Numbered from the stretch's first letter, positions 17,755 to 26,778 are shown. The stretch is 41,256 nucleotides of DNA from Tannerellaceae bacterium (GCA_031274415.1 JAISQD010000012.1:1-41256); one strand, 5' to 3'. The notes: generated from the letters alone by a model not told the origin. Program-made: numbers and translations.

Positions 17755-18654
17755 CTAATGATTCATTAATGCGCACGTTTCCCCGCTTCTTTCAAATTCG
17801 ATGGTGGCATGATGAATGTGGGCGTCATAGCAGGAGTGGCGTACTTTTCCCTTTATCTCCGTCTCTTTTTCTACCGTCACCTCTTTGGCCAGGACAATAT
17901 GGAGGGTCAGTATGTGTTCTTCGCCATCCAGCGTCCACAGGTGAATATCGTGTATGGACAATACGCCGTCGAGGGTTGTTATCTCCTTTTCGAGGTTTTC
18001 GAGGTCAATATCCTGCGGAACCTGTTGCAGCAGGATATGAAACGTGTTCCTCATATTTTTATATACATTGATTAATATCCAGACACTGATGCCAATCGAC
18101 AATAACGGATCCAATACCGGAAGGTCGACAAACATCATCACACTACTGACGATCAATACGGCGATCCAGCCCAGCACGTCCTCCATCATATGCAGCATGA
18201 CGGCGCGTTCGTTCACGCCCGACCCCCTTTTCAGCCGCAAAACAGCCGCGCCATTGATGATAATGCCCAGAATAGCAAGCACAAACATCCCTTGTGCATC
18301 AGACGGCTGGGGCGCTATCAAACGTTCAACACATTCTTTAATAACAAACACCGAACCGACTGTCAATATGATAGATATGAAGATAGCTCCCAGAAGGGAA
18401 AAGCGTTTATACCCATACGAGTAATACCTGTCGCGCCCCTTTCCGGCATACTTCTGGAGATACCATGCCACGCCGAGCGAAATGGCATCCCCAAAATCAT
18501 GCAACGCATCCGAAAGGATGGCCACACTATTGGTATACAACCCGCCCACCAGTTCGATAGCGGAAAAAAAGAGATTCAGGACGAGCGCCAGGCGTATATT
18601 TTTCGTCCCCTCGCTGTGCAAATGATGCTGACTGTGCGTATGACCGTGCGACAT
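17755..18654 (-). CDS. Cation diffusion facilitator (CzcD/ZitB-type metal efflux)
   Basis: A 299-residue inner-membrane antiporter that exports divalent metals, most likely zinc. A His-rich N-terminus (MSHGHTHSQHHLHSEGT) precedes six hydrophobic segments. The metal site is visible as LSDALHDFGDAISLG in helix 2 and HMMEDVLGWIAVLI in helix 5 (the HxxxD/ HxxED type). The cytoplasmic C-terminal domain has LDGVLSIHDIHLWTLDGEEH and HIHHATIEFE, the usual metal-binding fold. Length and layout are normal. It is a single gene with a -7 box at 18681-18688; no metal-regulator site was recognised. Confidence 0.92.
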   Translation of the reverse strand: MSHGHTHSQHHLHSEGTKNIRLALVLNLFFSAIELVGGLYTNSVAILSDALHDFGDAISLGVAWYLQKYAGKGRDRYYSYGYKRFSLLGAIFISIILTVGSVFVIKECVERLIAPQPSDAQGMFVLAILGIIINGAAVLRLKRGSGVNERAVMLHMMEDVLGWIAVLIVSSVMMFVDLPVLDPLLSIGISVWILINVYKNMRNTFHILLQQVPQDIDLENLEKEITTLDGVLSIHDIHLWTLDGEEHILTLHIVLAKEVTVEKETEIKGKVRHSCYDAHIHHATIEFERSGETCALMNH

Positions 18655-18680
18655 AAAAATGGTTCGTTTATAACTCCGGA

Positions 18681-18688
18681 CAAAGATA
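18681..18688 (-). promoter_or_regulatory. -7 box for the cation efflux gene
   Basis: Reads TATCTTTG on the minus strand, 27 nt upstream of the start codon. The -33 element is not clear. Confidence 0.5.
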
Positions 18689-18764
18689 CATATAATATAC
18701 GAGAAAACCCATAAGACTATCTTGGCTCACTCATGAGACAAACATGGGACAATCCCGCTTTGCA

Positions 18765-20039
18765 TCATATGTTGGAATACGCGGTAGCTATGCCTATCAG
18801 ACGGTCGTAAAGCGTACCTACGGGACGGAAATAGACCCATATCGTATACTCGTTTTCCGTCTGGTAGTAGTTCCCTTCGATCGCTTCGGTCACGCCTTTT
18901 GTTTCGCCGTTGGGCAGTAGAAGATAGTGGAAATTATAGTTTCCCGATTTCAGCAGGAGGGACTTCTCGTACCGGCCCGTCTCGAAGTTATATCCCATTT
19001 TACTCTTTTCGTCCATCACGTGGTGGCACAGGTCGCCGTTCAGGTATACCTCCCCGTCGAGGAAGGGGCTGCAGGCCAACGAAAAGTGGACGATGTAATA
19101 GTCGCTTTCGGTATTGGGATCGTTGCCATTGCTGCACCGTACGAAAAAGCGTCCGTTCTGATCCTGGTCATACCGGTACGTCTTGCCGCTGCGCACCTGG
19201 TCGCTTGTCAGCTCCACATGGTAATAAGGCTCATGGTATTGGATACGGTCGACCCCCATACCGTTGTACCGGTGCGTCAGGAACTCGATACGGCGGTATT
19301 CGTTTCCCGCCTCAAAGATCAAATCGCGGTTGTTATCATAGACCAATTGCCCGTCAAGGATGGCGGTAGGTTTCGGGTTTGAGACCCTATTGTCTCGCCG
19401 GTTATTTTGTGACACATATATCTTTAAATCGTTTAACGGATATGTAATCGGAAAATTCTTGTGATAGATGGTGAAATTGACCTGCTGGTGTTCGTTATTG
19501 AAATCAATCAGTGTATTGCCGGTAACGGCAGCCCGGATGTCCACCATCGGCTCTACGATAGAAAAACAGGCGGTAGCCAGCGGTTTATCCGGCTCGTTTT
19601 CCCGGCATATACGGACAGCATAATTGCCTGAAACTTTCAGCCGGACATCATCGTTCGGCAGTAGCAACACATAATTGGTGTATTCGGTTGTGGTGGCCAT
19701 GGAATTGGCAAAGTCATCCACCGTCCATCCCTGGAAACCATCCAGGTATTCGACAGGCGAGAGGGACGATTGCTTCCAGTCGGCGTCGCAATGTATAATG
19801 GTATAGGTAAAGCGGTCGTAGTGATGGCTGAGCGCATCAAAGTTCACCTCGATCTGTTCCTCCCCGTCCAAAGCGATGACGGGGCTGGAGATTTGTTTGC
19901 CCGCCACCTTTACCTGAAGCGTTTTTATCGTATTCGAGTACACGTCGGTACGGTACGTCTCCTGCGCTGCGGTTGAAGCCGTAACAATCAGCAGGAAGAG
20001 TGGATAAAGCCATTTCATACGGGTATGATTTTCTTTCAT
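18765..20039 (-). CDS. DUF5103 protein (type IX secretion plug protein)
   Basis: A 424-residue exported protein. The signal peptide is KWLYPLFLLIVTASTAAQ. Conserved DUF5103 segments are visible: FTYTIIHCDADWKQSSLSPV with EYLDGFQGW, YTNYVLLLPNDD, SGNYAVRICRENEPDKP, NGDLCHHVMDEKSKMGYN and FHYLLLPNGE. In Flavobacterium the family member plugs the type IX secretion channel SprA; I infer the same here, which would imply that this organism has that secretion system. The start could also be the Met at 20018 (MKWLYP), which would give a more ordinary signal peptide. It is divergent from nqrA. Confidence 0.8.
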   Translation of the reverse strand: MKENHTRMKWLYPLFLLIVTASTAAQETYRTDVYSNTIKTLQVKVAGKQISSPVIALDGEEQIEVNFDALSHHYDRFTYTIIHCDADWKQSSLSPVEYLDGFQGWTVDDFANSMATTTEYTNYVLLLPNDDVRLKVSGNYAVRICRENEPDKPLATACFSIVEPMVDIRAAVTGNTLIDFNNEHQQVNFTIYHKNFPITYPLNDLKIYVSQNNRRDNRVSNPKPTAILDGQLVYDNNRDLIFEAGNEYRRIEFLTHRYNGMGVDRIQYHEPYYHVELTSDQVRSGKTYRYDQDQNGRFFVRCSNGNDPNTESDYYIVHFSLACSPFLDGEVYLNGDLCHHVMDEKSKMGYNFETGRYEKSLLLKSGNYNFHYLLLPNGETKGVTEAIEGNYYQTENEYTIWVYFRPVGTLYDRLIGIATAYSNI

Positions 20040-20108
20040 GATATAAAAATTATGGAATTATTTCTTTAATAATTTGATTTCCCTGTTCTAAAGCATAAAA
20101 ATAATGTT

Positions 20109-20116
20109 TACTTTTG
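20109..20116 (+). promoter_or_regulatory. -7 box for the nqr operon
   Basis: TACTTTTG matches TAnnTTTG, 33 nt before the nqrA ATG. The -33 element is weak. Confidence 0.55.
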
Positions 20117-20149
20117 CGTCAAAATTACGAAAACAATTTTACTTGTATC

Positions 20150-21502
20150 ATGGCACATGTGATAAAGATTAAAAAAGGGTTGGACATTCATCTGAAAGGC
20201 AAAGCGTTGGACGTCTTGTTGACGGGTGGGAAGAGCGACAGTTACGCGATTGTTCCCGGCTGTTATGACGGCATACTACCCAAAGTCGTTGCAAAAGCAG
20301 GGGATAAGGTCAAAGCCGGTTCTGTTTTATTGTATGACAAGAACCACCCGGAGATCAAATTTGTTTCGCCCGTAAGCGGCGAGGTAACCGCAATAAACCG
20401 TGGTGAGAAGCGTAAGGTGCTGTCCGTTGTTGTCAAGCCGGATGCAGAAATACTATACGAAGATTTCGGCAAGAAAAAGGTGTCTTCCCTGACCAGGGAG
20501 GCGATCAGGGAGGCGATCCTCCAAGCCGGCCTGTGGCCTTTCATCAAACAGCGCCCGTACGATATCGTGGCCTCTCCGGCAGAGACCCCGCGCGATATTT
20601 TTGTTTCTACATTCTATTCCGCTCCGTTGGCGCCGAACTTCGACTTTATCATAAAGGGGCAGGAGGCGGATTTCCAGACAGGATTGGAGGCGCTGTCCCG
20701 CTTGACGAAGGGTAAGGTATATGTGGGCATAAAAAACGGGTCGTCACTGAAAGTCAGCGGCGTGGAAACGGTGAGCGTAGAAGGCCCTCATCCGGCAGGC
20801 AACGCCGGCGTACTGATCAACCACACGAAACCGGTGAACAAGGGAGAGGTTGTTTGGACGATCCGCCCGGACGATGTCATCCTGATCGGACGCTTATTTA
20901 ATAAAGGTATAGCCGACTTCTCCCGTCTGGTGGCCATCACCGGATCGGAGACAACGGAAAGGGGATACATCAAAACCATTGCCGGCTGCACGGTAAAAAG
21001 CCTTGTCAAAGGCAAGCTGTTATCATCCGGCGATGGGGAGGTACGTATCATCAGCGGCAATGTATTGACCGGGAAGAAGGTGGAAGAGGAGGATTACTTA
21101 GGCGCCTACGATAACCAGATCACCGCGATCCCCGAAGGCGGCGGCACCCATGAGTTTTTGGGTTGGGCGATGCCGGGTCTCGACAAATACAGCGCAGGCC
21201 GTACTTTCCTTTCATGGCTGATCGGAAAGAAAAAAGAATACAGAATAGATGCCAGGACAAAAGGGGGGAAGCGTGCCATGATCATGTCCAACGAATATGA
21301 CAGGGTATTCCCGATGGACATATTCCCGGAATATTTATTAAAGGCGATCATCTCTTTCGATATCGATAAAATGGAGAATCTGGGTATTTATGAAGTCGCT
21401 CCCGAAGACTTTGCCTTGTGTGAATTTGTGGATACATCGAAGATCGAGATACAAAAGATTGTTCGGGGCGGTCTGGATCTGTTGTACAGGGAAATGAATT
21501 AA
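20150..21502 (+). CDS. nqrA: Na+-translocating NADH:quinone reductase subunit A
   Basis: A 450-residue peripheral subunit of the six-subunit sodium pump that couples NADH oxidation and quinone reduction to Na+ export. The N-terminus HVIKIKKGLDIHLKGKA and the GCYDGILPKVVAKAGDKVKAG lipoyl-like segment are typical, as are ASPAETPRDIFVSTF and AGRTFLSWLIG near the end. I chose ATG 20150; the frame continues upstream to a TTG at 20114 that overlaps the -7 box. First gene of nqrABCDEF; nqrB begins 22 nt after the stop. Confidence 0.96.
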   Translation: MAHVIKIKKGLDIHLKGKALDVLLTGGKSDSYAIVPGCYDGILPKVVAKAGDKVKAGSVLLYDKNHPEIKFVSPVSGEVTAINRGEKRKVLSVVVKPDAEILYEDFGKKKVSSLTREAIREAILQAGLWPFIKQRPYDIVASPAETPRDIFVSTFYSAPLAPNFDFIIKGQEADFQTGLEALSRLTKGKVYVGIKNGSSLKVSGVETVSVEGPHPAGNAGVLINHTKPVNKGEVVWTIRPDDVILIGRLFNKGIADFSRLVAITGSETTERGYIKTIAGCTVKSLVKGKLLSSGDGEVRIISGNVLTGKKVEEEDYLGAYDNQITAIPEGGGTHEFLGWAMPGLDKYSAGRTFLSWLIGKKKEYRIDARTKGGKRAMIMSNEYDRVFPMDIFPEYLLKAIISFDIDKMENLGIYEVAPEDFALCEFVDTSKIEIQKIVRGGLDLLYREMN

Positions 21503-21524
21503 TAACAGTAAAAAGATAGAAACA

Positions 21525-22727
21525 TTGAAAGCATTAAGGAATTATCTTGACAAGATTAAGCCCAACTTTGAGGAAGGCGGAAAACTATCGATGTTCCGTT
21601 CTGTATTCGAGGGGGTCGAAACATTTCTGTTTGTTCCCGGCTCCACGTCGAAATCAGGCGTGCATATTCACGACAGCGTCGATTCAAAGCGGGTCATGAC
21701 GATTGTCGTGATCTCATTGATACCGGCTTTACTTTTTGGTATGTACAATACCGGTTATCAACACAATCTTGCTATTGGCGCTCATCCGAGTTTTTGGATG
21801 ACATGCCTGTATGGTTTTCTGGCGGTATTGCCGAAGATCATTGTTTCGTATGTTGTGGGTCTGGGTATTGAATTTACCGTCGCCCAAATAAAGAAAGAGG
21901 AGATACAGGAGGGTTTTCTTGTTTCCGGTATGCTCATCCCGATGATTGTGCCGATCGACACGCCGTTGTGGATGATTGCGGTAGCGACCGCTTTTGCCGT
22001 TATATTTGCGAAAGAGGTGTTCGGCGGCACGGGGTATAACGTGTTTAACGTCGCGTTGGTCACCCGCGCATTCCTGTTTTTCGCCTATCCGGCGGCCATG
22101 TCGGGCGACCAGGTATTTGTCCGCACGGAGAGTGCGTTCGGGCTTGGCGCGGGAACGGTCGTGGACGGCTTCTCGGGCGCTACGCCGTTGGGACAGGTCG
22201 CCATTGCGGGGAAAGAGCTGATCGGGTCGTTTCATCCGGTCGACGTGCTGGGTCAACAGGTCGGCACATGGGATCTGTTCGTCGGTCTTATCCCGGGTTC
22301 GATAGCGGAGACATCCGTCATCGCGATCCTGCTTGGGGCGGTGATCCTGCTCTTTACGGGCGTAGCCAGCTGGAAGACGATGCTGTCGGTATTTGTCGGC
22401 GGCGCTTTTATGACCGGCGTCTTTAACCTGATCGGATCGACTGTCGTTATGACTGTTTCTCCTTTGGATCACCTGTTTCTGGGAGGTTTTGCCTTTGGCG
22501 CGGTGTTTATGGCGACCGATCCGGTGACGTCAGCCCGTACGGAAACGGGCAAGTATATCTATGGTTTCCTTATCGGCGCCATGGCGATTATTATCCGCGC
22601 CCTGAATCCGGGTTATCCCGAAGGTATGATGCTTGCTATCCTGTTGATGAACGTATTCGCTCCGTTGATCGACTATTATGTGGTGGAAAGTAATATTTCG
22701 CACCGACTGAAAAGAGCCGTAAAGTAA
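21525..22727 (+). CDS. nqrB: Na+-translocating NADH:quinone reductase subunit B
   Basis: A 400-residue multi-spanning membrane subunit that carries covalent FMN and riboflavin. The FMN-linked Thr is about residue 220 in DGFSGATPLGQ. The N-terminus ALRNYLDKIKPNFEEGGKLS is the conserved family start and directly follows a TTG codon at 21525; the nearest in-frame ATG is 24 codons inside and would delete conserved residues. So I call TTG as the start. RBS region is A-rich (AAAAAGATAGAAAC). Confidence 0.95.
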   Translation: MKALRNYLDKIKPNFEEGGKLSMFRSVFEGVETFLFVPGSTSKSGVHIHDSVDSKRVMTIVVISLIPALLFGMYNTGYQHNLAIGAHPSFWMTCLYGFLAVLPKIIVSYVVGLGIEFTVAQIKKEEIQEGFLVSGMLIPMIVPIDTPLWMIAVATAFAVIFAKEVFGGTGYNVFNVALVTRAFLFFAYPAAMSGDQVFVRTESAFGLGAGTVVDGFSGATPLGQVAIAGKELIGSFHPVDVLGQQVGTWDLFVGLIPGSIAETSVIAILLGAVILLFTGVASWKTMLSVFVGGAFMTGVFNLIGSTVVMTVSPLDHLFLGGFAFGAVFMATDPVTSARTETGKYIYGFLIGAMAIIIRALNPGYPEGMMLAILLMNVFAPLIDYYVVESNISHRLKRAVK

Positions 22728-22746
22728 CTTGATTATACGTATGATT

Positions 22747-23430
22747 ATGAATAGAGATAGTAATATATATACTGTAGTGTATGCTTCCGTCATGGTTGTC
22801 CTTGTAGCGGTGGTACTTGCCTTTACTTCACAGGCGCTGAGAGGCTACCAGAAGAAAAACGAAGACAACGACAAGAGACAGCAGATCCTGCGTTCGATCC
22901 ATGTCAAAGCAACCGCCAATGAAGCGGAAACACGCTATAATGAGGTGATAAAGGAGGCTTTCCTTGTCAATGATAAAGGGGAAAAGATAGAAGGAGACGC
23001 CTTTTCCATCAACGTTGTAAAGGCATTTGCCCAACATACCTATCCCGTATTTATTGCCAACGTAGAGGGCAAAACCAAATACATCATGGCCATGCAGGGC
23101 GCCGGTCTTTGGGGACCTTTGTGGGGGTATATTGCCGTAGACGACGACAGGAACACCATCTTTGGCGCCGACTTCAGCCATGCGGGAGAAACACCGGGCT
23201 TGGGCGCAGAAATATCCGGCGCGGCGTTCAGCTCCCGCTTTTCGGGAAAGAAGCTTTTTTATGACAACACGTTTAAGTCCGTAGCCGTAGTCAAGCCCGG
23301 TAAAAGCGTCGCGAACCGGGATTATGTCGACGGTATTTCCGGCAGCACCATCACGAGCAAGGGCGTCGATAAAATGATTTTTGACAGCCTGAACGGGTAT
23401 GTCCAGTTTTTAACCTCACAAAATCAGTAA
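22747..23430 (+). CDS. nqrC: Na+-translocating NADH:quinone reductase subunit C
   Basis: A 227-residue subunit with one N-terminal membrane helix (YTVVYASVMVVLVAVVLAF) and a soluble FMN-binding domain. The covalent FMN attaches at Thr about 201 in DGISGSTITSKGV. I chose ATG 22747 (MNRDSNIYT), which matches the family; ATG 22741 and TTG 22729 are upstream in frame. It follows nqrB by 19 nt and precedes nqrD by 4 nt. Confidence 0.95.
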   Translation: MNRDSNIYTVVYASVMVVLVAVVLAFTSQALRGYQKKNEDNDKRQQILRSIHVKATANEAETRYNEVIKEAFLVNDKGEKIEGDAFSINVVKAFAQHTYPVFIANVEGKTKYIMAMQGAGLWGPLWGYIAVDDDRNTIFGADFSHAGETPGLGAEISGAAFSSRFSGKKLFYDNTFKSVAVVKPGKSVANRDYVDGISGSTITSKGVDKMIFDSLNGYVQFLTSQNQ

Positions 23431-23434
23431 GAAA

Positions 23435-24064
23435 ATGGGATTATTATCATCTAAAAGTAAAGAGATACTGCTGGGCCCGTTGAGCAAGAACAACCCCGTC
23501 ATCGTGCAGATGCTGGGTATCTGTTCCGCGCTGGCCGTGACATCCAAATTGGAGCCGTCTATCGTGATGGGTATTTCCGTAACGGCTGTTGTCGCTTTTG
23601 CCAACGTGATTATTTCGCTCCTGCGCAATACGATTCCCAACCGTATCCGTATCATTGTCCAATTGGTCGTTGTCGCGGCTTTGGTCACCATCGTCAGCGA
23701 AGTATTGAAGGCATTCGCCTACGATGTGAATAAACAACTGTCCGTATTTGTCGGGTTGATCATCACCAACTGTATCCTCATGGGGCGCCTGGAAGCTTTT
23801 GCATTGGGCAACGGCCCTTGGGCGGCCTTCCTCGACGGGATAGGCAACGGGGTGGGGTACGCCGTTATCCTGGTCATTATCGGGTTCTTCCGCGAACTGC
23901 TGGGTTCGGGCACCTTGCTGGGTCTCCGCGTCGTTCCGCAAGCTTTTTACGACTTCGGATATGTCAACAACGGGCTGATCATCCTCCCGCCCATGGCGTT
24001 GATCGTCGTCGCCGTGATAATCTGGGTTCACCGTTCGAGAAACAAAACCCTTCAGGAAAATTAA
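23435..24064 (+). CDS. nqrD: Na+-translocating NADH:quinone reductase subunit D
   Basis: A 209-residue integral membrane subunit, with six hydrophobic segments. The segment NPVIVQMLGICSALAVTSKLEPS near the N-terminus and TNCILMGRLEAFALGNGPWA with GFFRELLGSGTLLG are characteristic of NqrD/RnfE. NqrD and NqrE together bind the membrane-embedded 2Fe-2S centre through cysteines in TM helices; Cys residues are visible at GICSAL and ITNCIL. Confidence 0.95.
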   Translation: MGLLSSKSKEILLGPLSKNNPVIVQMLGICSALAVTSKLEPSIVMGISVTAVVAFANVIISLLRNTIPNRIRIIVQLVVVAALVTIVSEVLKAFAYDVNKQLSVFVGLIITNCILMGRLEAFALGNGPWAAFLDGIGNGVGYAVILVIIGFFRELLGSGTLLGLRVVPQAFYDFGYVNNGLIILPPMALIVVAVIIWVHRSRNKTLQEN

Positions 24065-24091
24065 TGCTAAATCATTTAAACAATTAGTAGA

Positions 24092-24709
24092 ATGGAAGAA
24101 TTATTAAGCACATTCGTACGATCAATTTTTGTTGATAACATGATTTTCGCCTACTATCTGGGTATGTGTTCCTATCTGGCTGTTTCCAAAAATGTCAAAA
24201 CGGCGCTGGGATTGGGCGTGGCTGTCACATTCATCCTTGTCTGTACCTTGCCGATCAACTACCTGCTTGAGAATTATGTCTTGAAAGAGGGGGCGTTAAG
24301 CTGGCTGGGCGCCGGATTTGCCGACGTCGACCTGAGTTTCCTCTCGTTGATCATCTTTATTGCCATCATTGCTTCGTTTACGCAATTGGTCGAGATGGTG
24401 GTAGAACGGTTTGCCCCTGCGCTGTATGCCTCTCTGGGTATCTTTTTACCCCTGATTGCCGTCAACTGCGCCATACTGGGAGGCTCTTTGTTTATGCAAC
24501 AAAAGGCGTTTGCCCATGCCGGAGTGGCTACCGTATACGGGCTGGGGTCGGGGATCGGCTGGCTATTGGCTATCGTAGGGATGGCGGCCGTCCGTGAGAA
24601 ACTGGCCTATTCCGACATTCCCAAACCCTTGAAAGGACTTGGTATTACATTTATTATTACCGGCCTGATGGGGATCAGTTTCATGTGTTTTTCCGGACTC
24701 AAAATATAG
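24092..24709 (+). CDS. nqrE: Na+-translocating NADH:quinone reductase subunit E
   Basis: A 205-residue membrane subunit homologous to NqrD in inverted topology. LLSTFVRSIFVDNMIFAYYLGMCSYLAVSK at the start and LIAVNCAILGGSLFMQQK in the middle are family signatures; Cys in GMCSYL and VNCAIL would complete the intramembrane iron-sulfur site with NqrD. The gap from nqrD is 27 nt. Confidence 0.95.
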   Translation: MEELLSTFVRSIFVDNMIFAYYLGMCSYLAVSKNVKTALGLGVAVTFILVCTLPINYLLENYVLKEGALSWLGAGFADVDLSFLSLIIFIAIIASFTQLVEMVVERFAPALYASLGIFLPLIAVNCAILGGSLFMQQKAFAHAGVATVYGLGSGIGWLLAIVGMAAVREKLAYSDIPKPLKGLGITFIITGLMGISFMCFSGLKI

Positions 24710-24735
24710 TATTAACGCAATAAACAAATAGAGAG

Positions 24736-25998
24736 ATGATTGTATTAATGTCAGGCGGGCTTACTATCATGGCCGGAGCTGTTATCTTTTTGACTGTTAC
24801 GCTGATTCTGGTAGGCGCATTGCTGTTTGCCAAAGCCAAGCTGATTCCGTCGGGAAACGTAAAAGTCGTTGTCAACGACGAAAAAGAGTTTGATATCCCC
24901 ATAGGCGGAACGGTCATTAACGCGCTTCAAGGTCAGGGCATATTCCTGTCTTCCGCTTGTGGAGGCAGCGGCAGTTGCGGGCAATGCCGGTGTCAGGTAT
25001 TGGAAGGGGGAGGGAATATCCTGCCTACGGAAGTGGGGTTCTTTTCCCGCAAACAGATGAAAAACCATTGGCGGTTAGGCTGTCAGGTAAAGATAAAAGA
25101 GGATATCAAAATCGCGGTGCCGGAAGAGGTGTTCGGCGTGAAAGAGTGGGAGTGTACCGTCGTTTCCAATCATAATGTCGCCTCCTTTATTAAAGAATTT
25201 ACGGTAAGATTGCCCGAAGGCGAAGCGATGAACTTCCAGCCGGGCAGCTATTCCCAAATTGTTATTCCGGCATTCGACATCAAGTATGCGGATATGGATG
25301 TGGACGACCGTTTCAAAGAGGAATGGGATAAGTTCAAGATGTGGGATTTAAGTTGTAAGAACGACGAACAGACGATTCGCGCCTATTCAATGGCCAACTA
25401 TCCCGCCGAAGGAAATATCATTACCCTCAATGTACGCGTGGCAACGCCTCCGTTCGACCGTGCCGCCGGGACATGGAAAGCCGGCATCAAACCCGGTATC
25501 GCCTCGTCTTATATCTTTACGCTGAAACCGGGAGACAAGGTCAGGATGTCCGGCCCTTACGGCGATTTCCATATCCTGAATACGCCACGTGAAATGCTGT
25601 ATATCGGCGGCGGCGCAGGTATGGCGCCTTTGCGTGCACACCTGTTGCACCTGTTTAAAACGGTAAAGAATACAGACCGTACCATATCTTACTGGTATGG
25701 CGCCCGTTCGAAGAATGAAATCTTCTACGAAGAGGACTTCCGCGCGATAGAAAAGGAGTTTCCCAACTTCACGTTCCATATCGCCCTGTCGGAACCCCGC
25801 CCGGAAGATAACTGGACAGGTTATGTGGGCTTTATCCATCAGGTCATTTATGATCATTACCTGAAAGATCATGACGCACCGGAAGATATCGAATATTATA
25901 TGTGCGGTCCAGGCCCTATGGCCAATGCCGTCAAAGGTATGCTGGACAGTATCGGCGTACCGCCTGAAATGCTGATGTTTGACGACTTCGGCGCATAA
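24736..25998 (+). CDS. nqrF: Na+-translocating NADH:quinone reductase subunit F
   Basis: A 420-residue NADH-oxidising subunit that passes electrons from NADH through FAD and a 2Fe-2S cluster. One N-terminal membrane helix is followed by a ferredoxin domain with Cys75, Cys81, Cys84 and Cys116 (CGGSGSCGQC then LGCQV). The FAD domain has RAYSMANYPAEG, and the NADH domain has MLYIGGGAGMAPLRAHLLHL and EYYMCGPGPMANAV, ending in MLMFDDFG. It closes the operon and is followed by a strong hairpin. Confidence 0.97.
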   Translation: MIVLMSGGLTIMAGAVIFLTVTLILVGALLFAKAKLIPSGNVKVVVNDEKEFDIPIGGTVINALQGQGIFLSSACGGSGSCGQCRCQVLEGGGNILPTEVGFFSRKQMKNHWRLGCQVKIKEDIKIAVPEEVFGVKEWECTVVSNHNVASFIKEFTVRLPEGEAMNFQPGSYSQIVIPAFDIKYADMDVDDRFKEEWDKFKMWDLSCKNDEQTIRAYSMANYPAEGNIITLNVRVATPPFDRAAGTWKAGIKPGIASSYIFTLKPGDKVRMSGPYGDFHILNTPREMLYIGGGAGMAPLRAHLLHLFKTVKNTDRTISYWYGARSKNEIFYEEDFRAIEKEFPNFTFHIALSEPRPEDNWTGYVGFIHQVIYDHYLKDHDAPEDIEYYMCGPGPMANAVKGMLDSIGVPPEMLMFDDFGA

Positions 25999-26035
25999 AA
26001 GACATTGAGGACACGCCGGGACTATTTTGTTCAAG

Positions 26036-26070
26036 AAGTGGATGAAGAGTCATTCTTCATCCGCTTTATT
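26036..26070 (+). terminator. Terminator of the nqr operon
   Basis: GTGGATGAAGA (26038-26048) pairs with TCTTCATCCGC (26054-26064) with a G-T pair and a 5-nt loop, extended by AA/TT. It is followed by TTTATTTAATCGTTTT. Confidence 0.8.
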
Positions 26071-26087
26071 TAATCGTTTTAAAAAAT

Positions 26088-26120
26088 AAGATGCAGCATT
26101 AATCGTTTAATATGCATCTT
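26088..26120 (+). other. Second hairpin upstream of the small peptide gene
   Basis: AAGATGCA (26088-26095) pairs with TGCATCTT (26113-26120), with an inner ATTAA/TTTAAT pairing. It may back up the nqr terminator or lie in the leader of the gene at 26148. Confidence 0.4.
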
Positions 26121-26147
26121 TCTTATACGAACATTTAATTGATTTAT

Positions 26148-26342
26148 ATGAAACCTTTGATTCTTTCTTTCTTTTTAGTGATATTAGCGTTTTCTCTTCT
26201 CACAAATGAAAAAGAAGAGGTAAAAGAACCGAAAAAACTCTATCAACAGGAAAATGCCGTACACTATGATACAGCACCCAAGCAACATCATGACTCGATT
26301 TTAGTGAATAGTTATTTTAATTATCCACTATTAACTATATGA
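26148..26342 (+). CDS. Small exported or membrane-anchored peptide, unknown function
   Basis: A 64-residue frame that starts at ATG 26148. The first 20 residues (MKPLILSFFLVILAFSLLTN) form a clear signal or membrane segment, and the rest is charged and polar (KEEVKEPKKL, KQHHDSILV). I do not recognise it. The 3' end overlaps the end of the convergent gene by 12 nt (26331-26342). The signal-like start and the position after a terminator favour a real gene, but the length leaves doubt. Confidence 0.45.
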   Translation: MKPLILSFFLVILAFSLLTNEKEEVKEPKKLYQQENAVHYDTAPKQHHDSILVNSYFNYPLLTI

Positions 26343-26774
26343 GGGTATGTCTTCCAGGAAAGTGTAAGACTGTGTTTGGTAGTTCATTTCGCAGCAGAAG
26401 TGTTGCATGCCGTTACTGACAATTAGGTAACGTACCTGCAACACCATGTTGTAACGTGCGATCTGATCAAATACAGCCATTGTCAGGACGATGGATGGGG
26501 ATTTATACTCTATGATCATGTATGGCTCCAGGAAACGGGTATAAGCAACGGTATCACAGCGTTTCGTGGTGCCGTTCAGCTTGATTGTGACTTCATTGGC
26601 CAACAATTCCTTCGGGTAATGCTTTTCAGTCACTAAATAATGGATAAAATGCTGGCGCACCCATTCTTCGGGTGTCAACGCCACATATTTACGGCGTATG
26701 ATATCATATATCATGCGCTTTCCTTCTTTTTCAGTGACTTTAGCGGCGAATGTTGGTAGGTTTAACGGGAGCAT
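26331..26774 (-). CDS. Stand-alone HsdR N-terminal (type I restriction R-like) nuclease-fold protein
   Basis: A 147-residue protein resembling the N-terminal endonuclease-fold domain of type I restriction subunits (HSDR_N_2), without helicase. YDIIRRKYVALTPEEWVRQHF is the family's opening; CDTVAYTRFLEPYMIIEYKSPS carries the PD-(D/E)xK-like residues, Asp and then E-x-K in IEYKSP; FDQIARYNMVLQVRYLIVSN follows. Such single-domain proteins are common in Bacteroidetes, outside restriction loci, and their function is unknown. No methylase or specificity subunit lies nearby. It is divergent from the AMP nucleosidase gene with overlapping promoters. Confidence 0.8.
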   Translation of the reverse strand: MLPLNLPTFAAKVTEKEGKRMIYDIIRRKYVALTPEEWVRQHFIHYLVTEKHYPKELLANEVTIKLNGTTKRCDTVAYTRFLEPYMIIEYKSPSIVLTMAVFDQIARYNMVLQVRYLIVSNGMQHFCCEMNYQTQSYTFLEDIPSYS

Positions 26775-26778
26775 TTGT

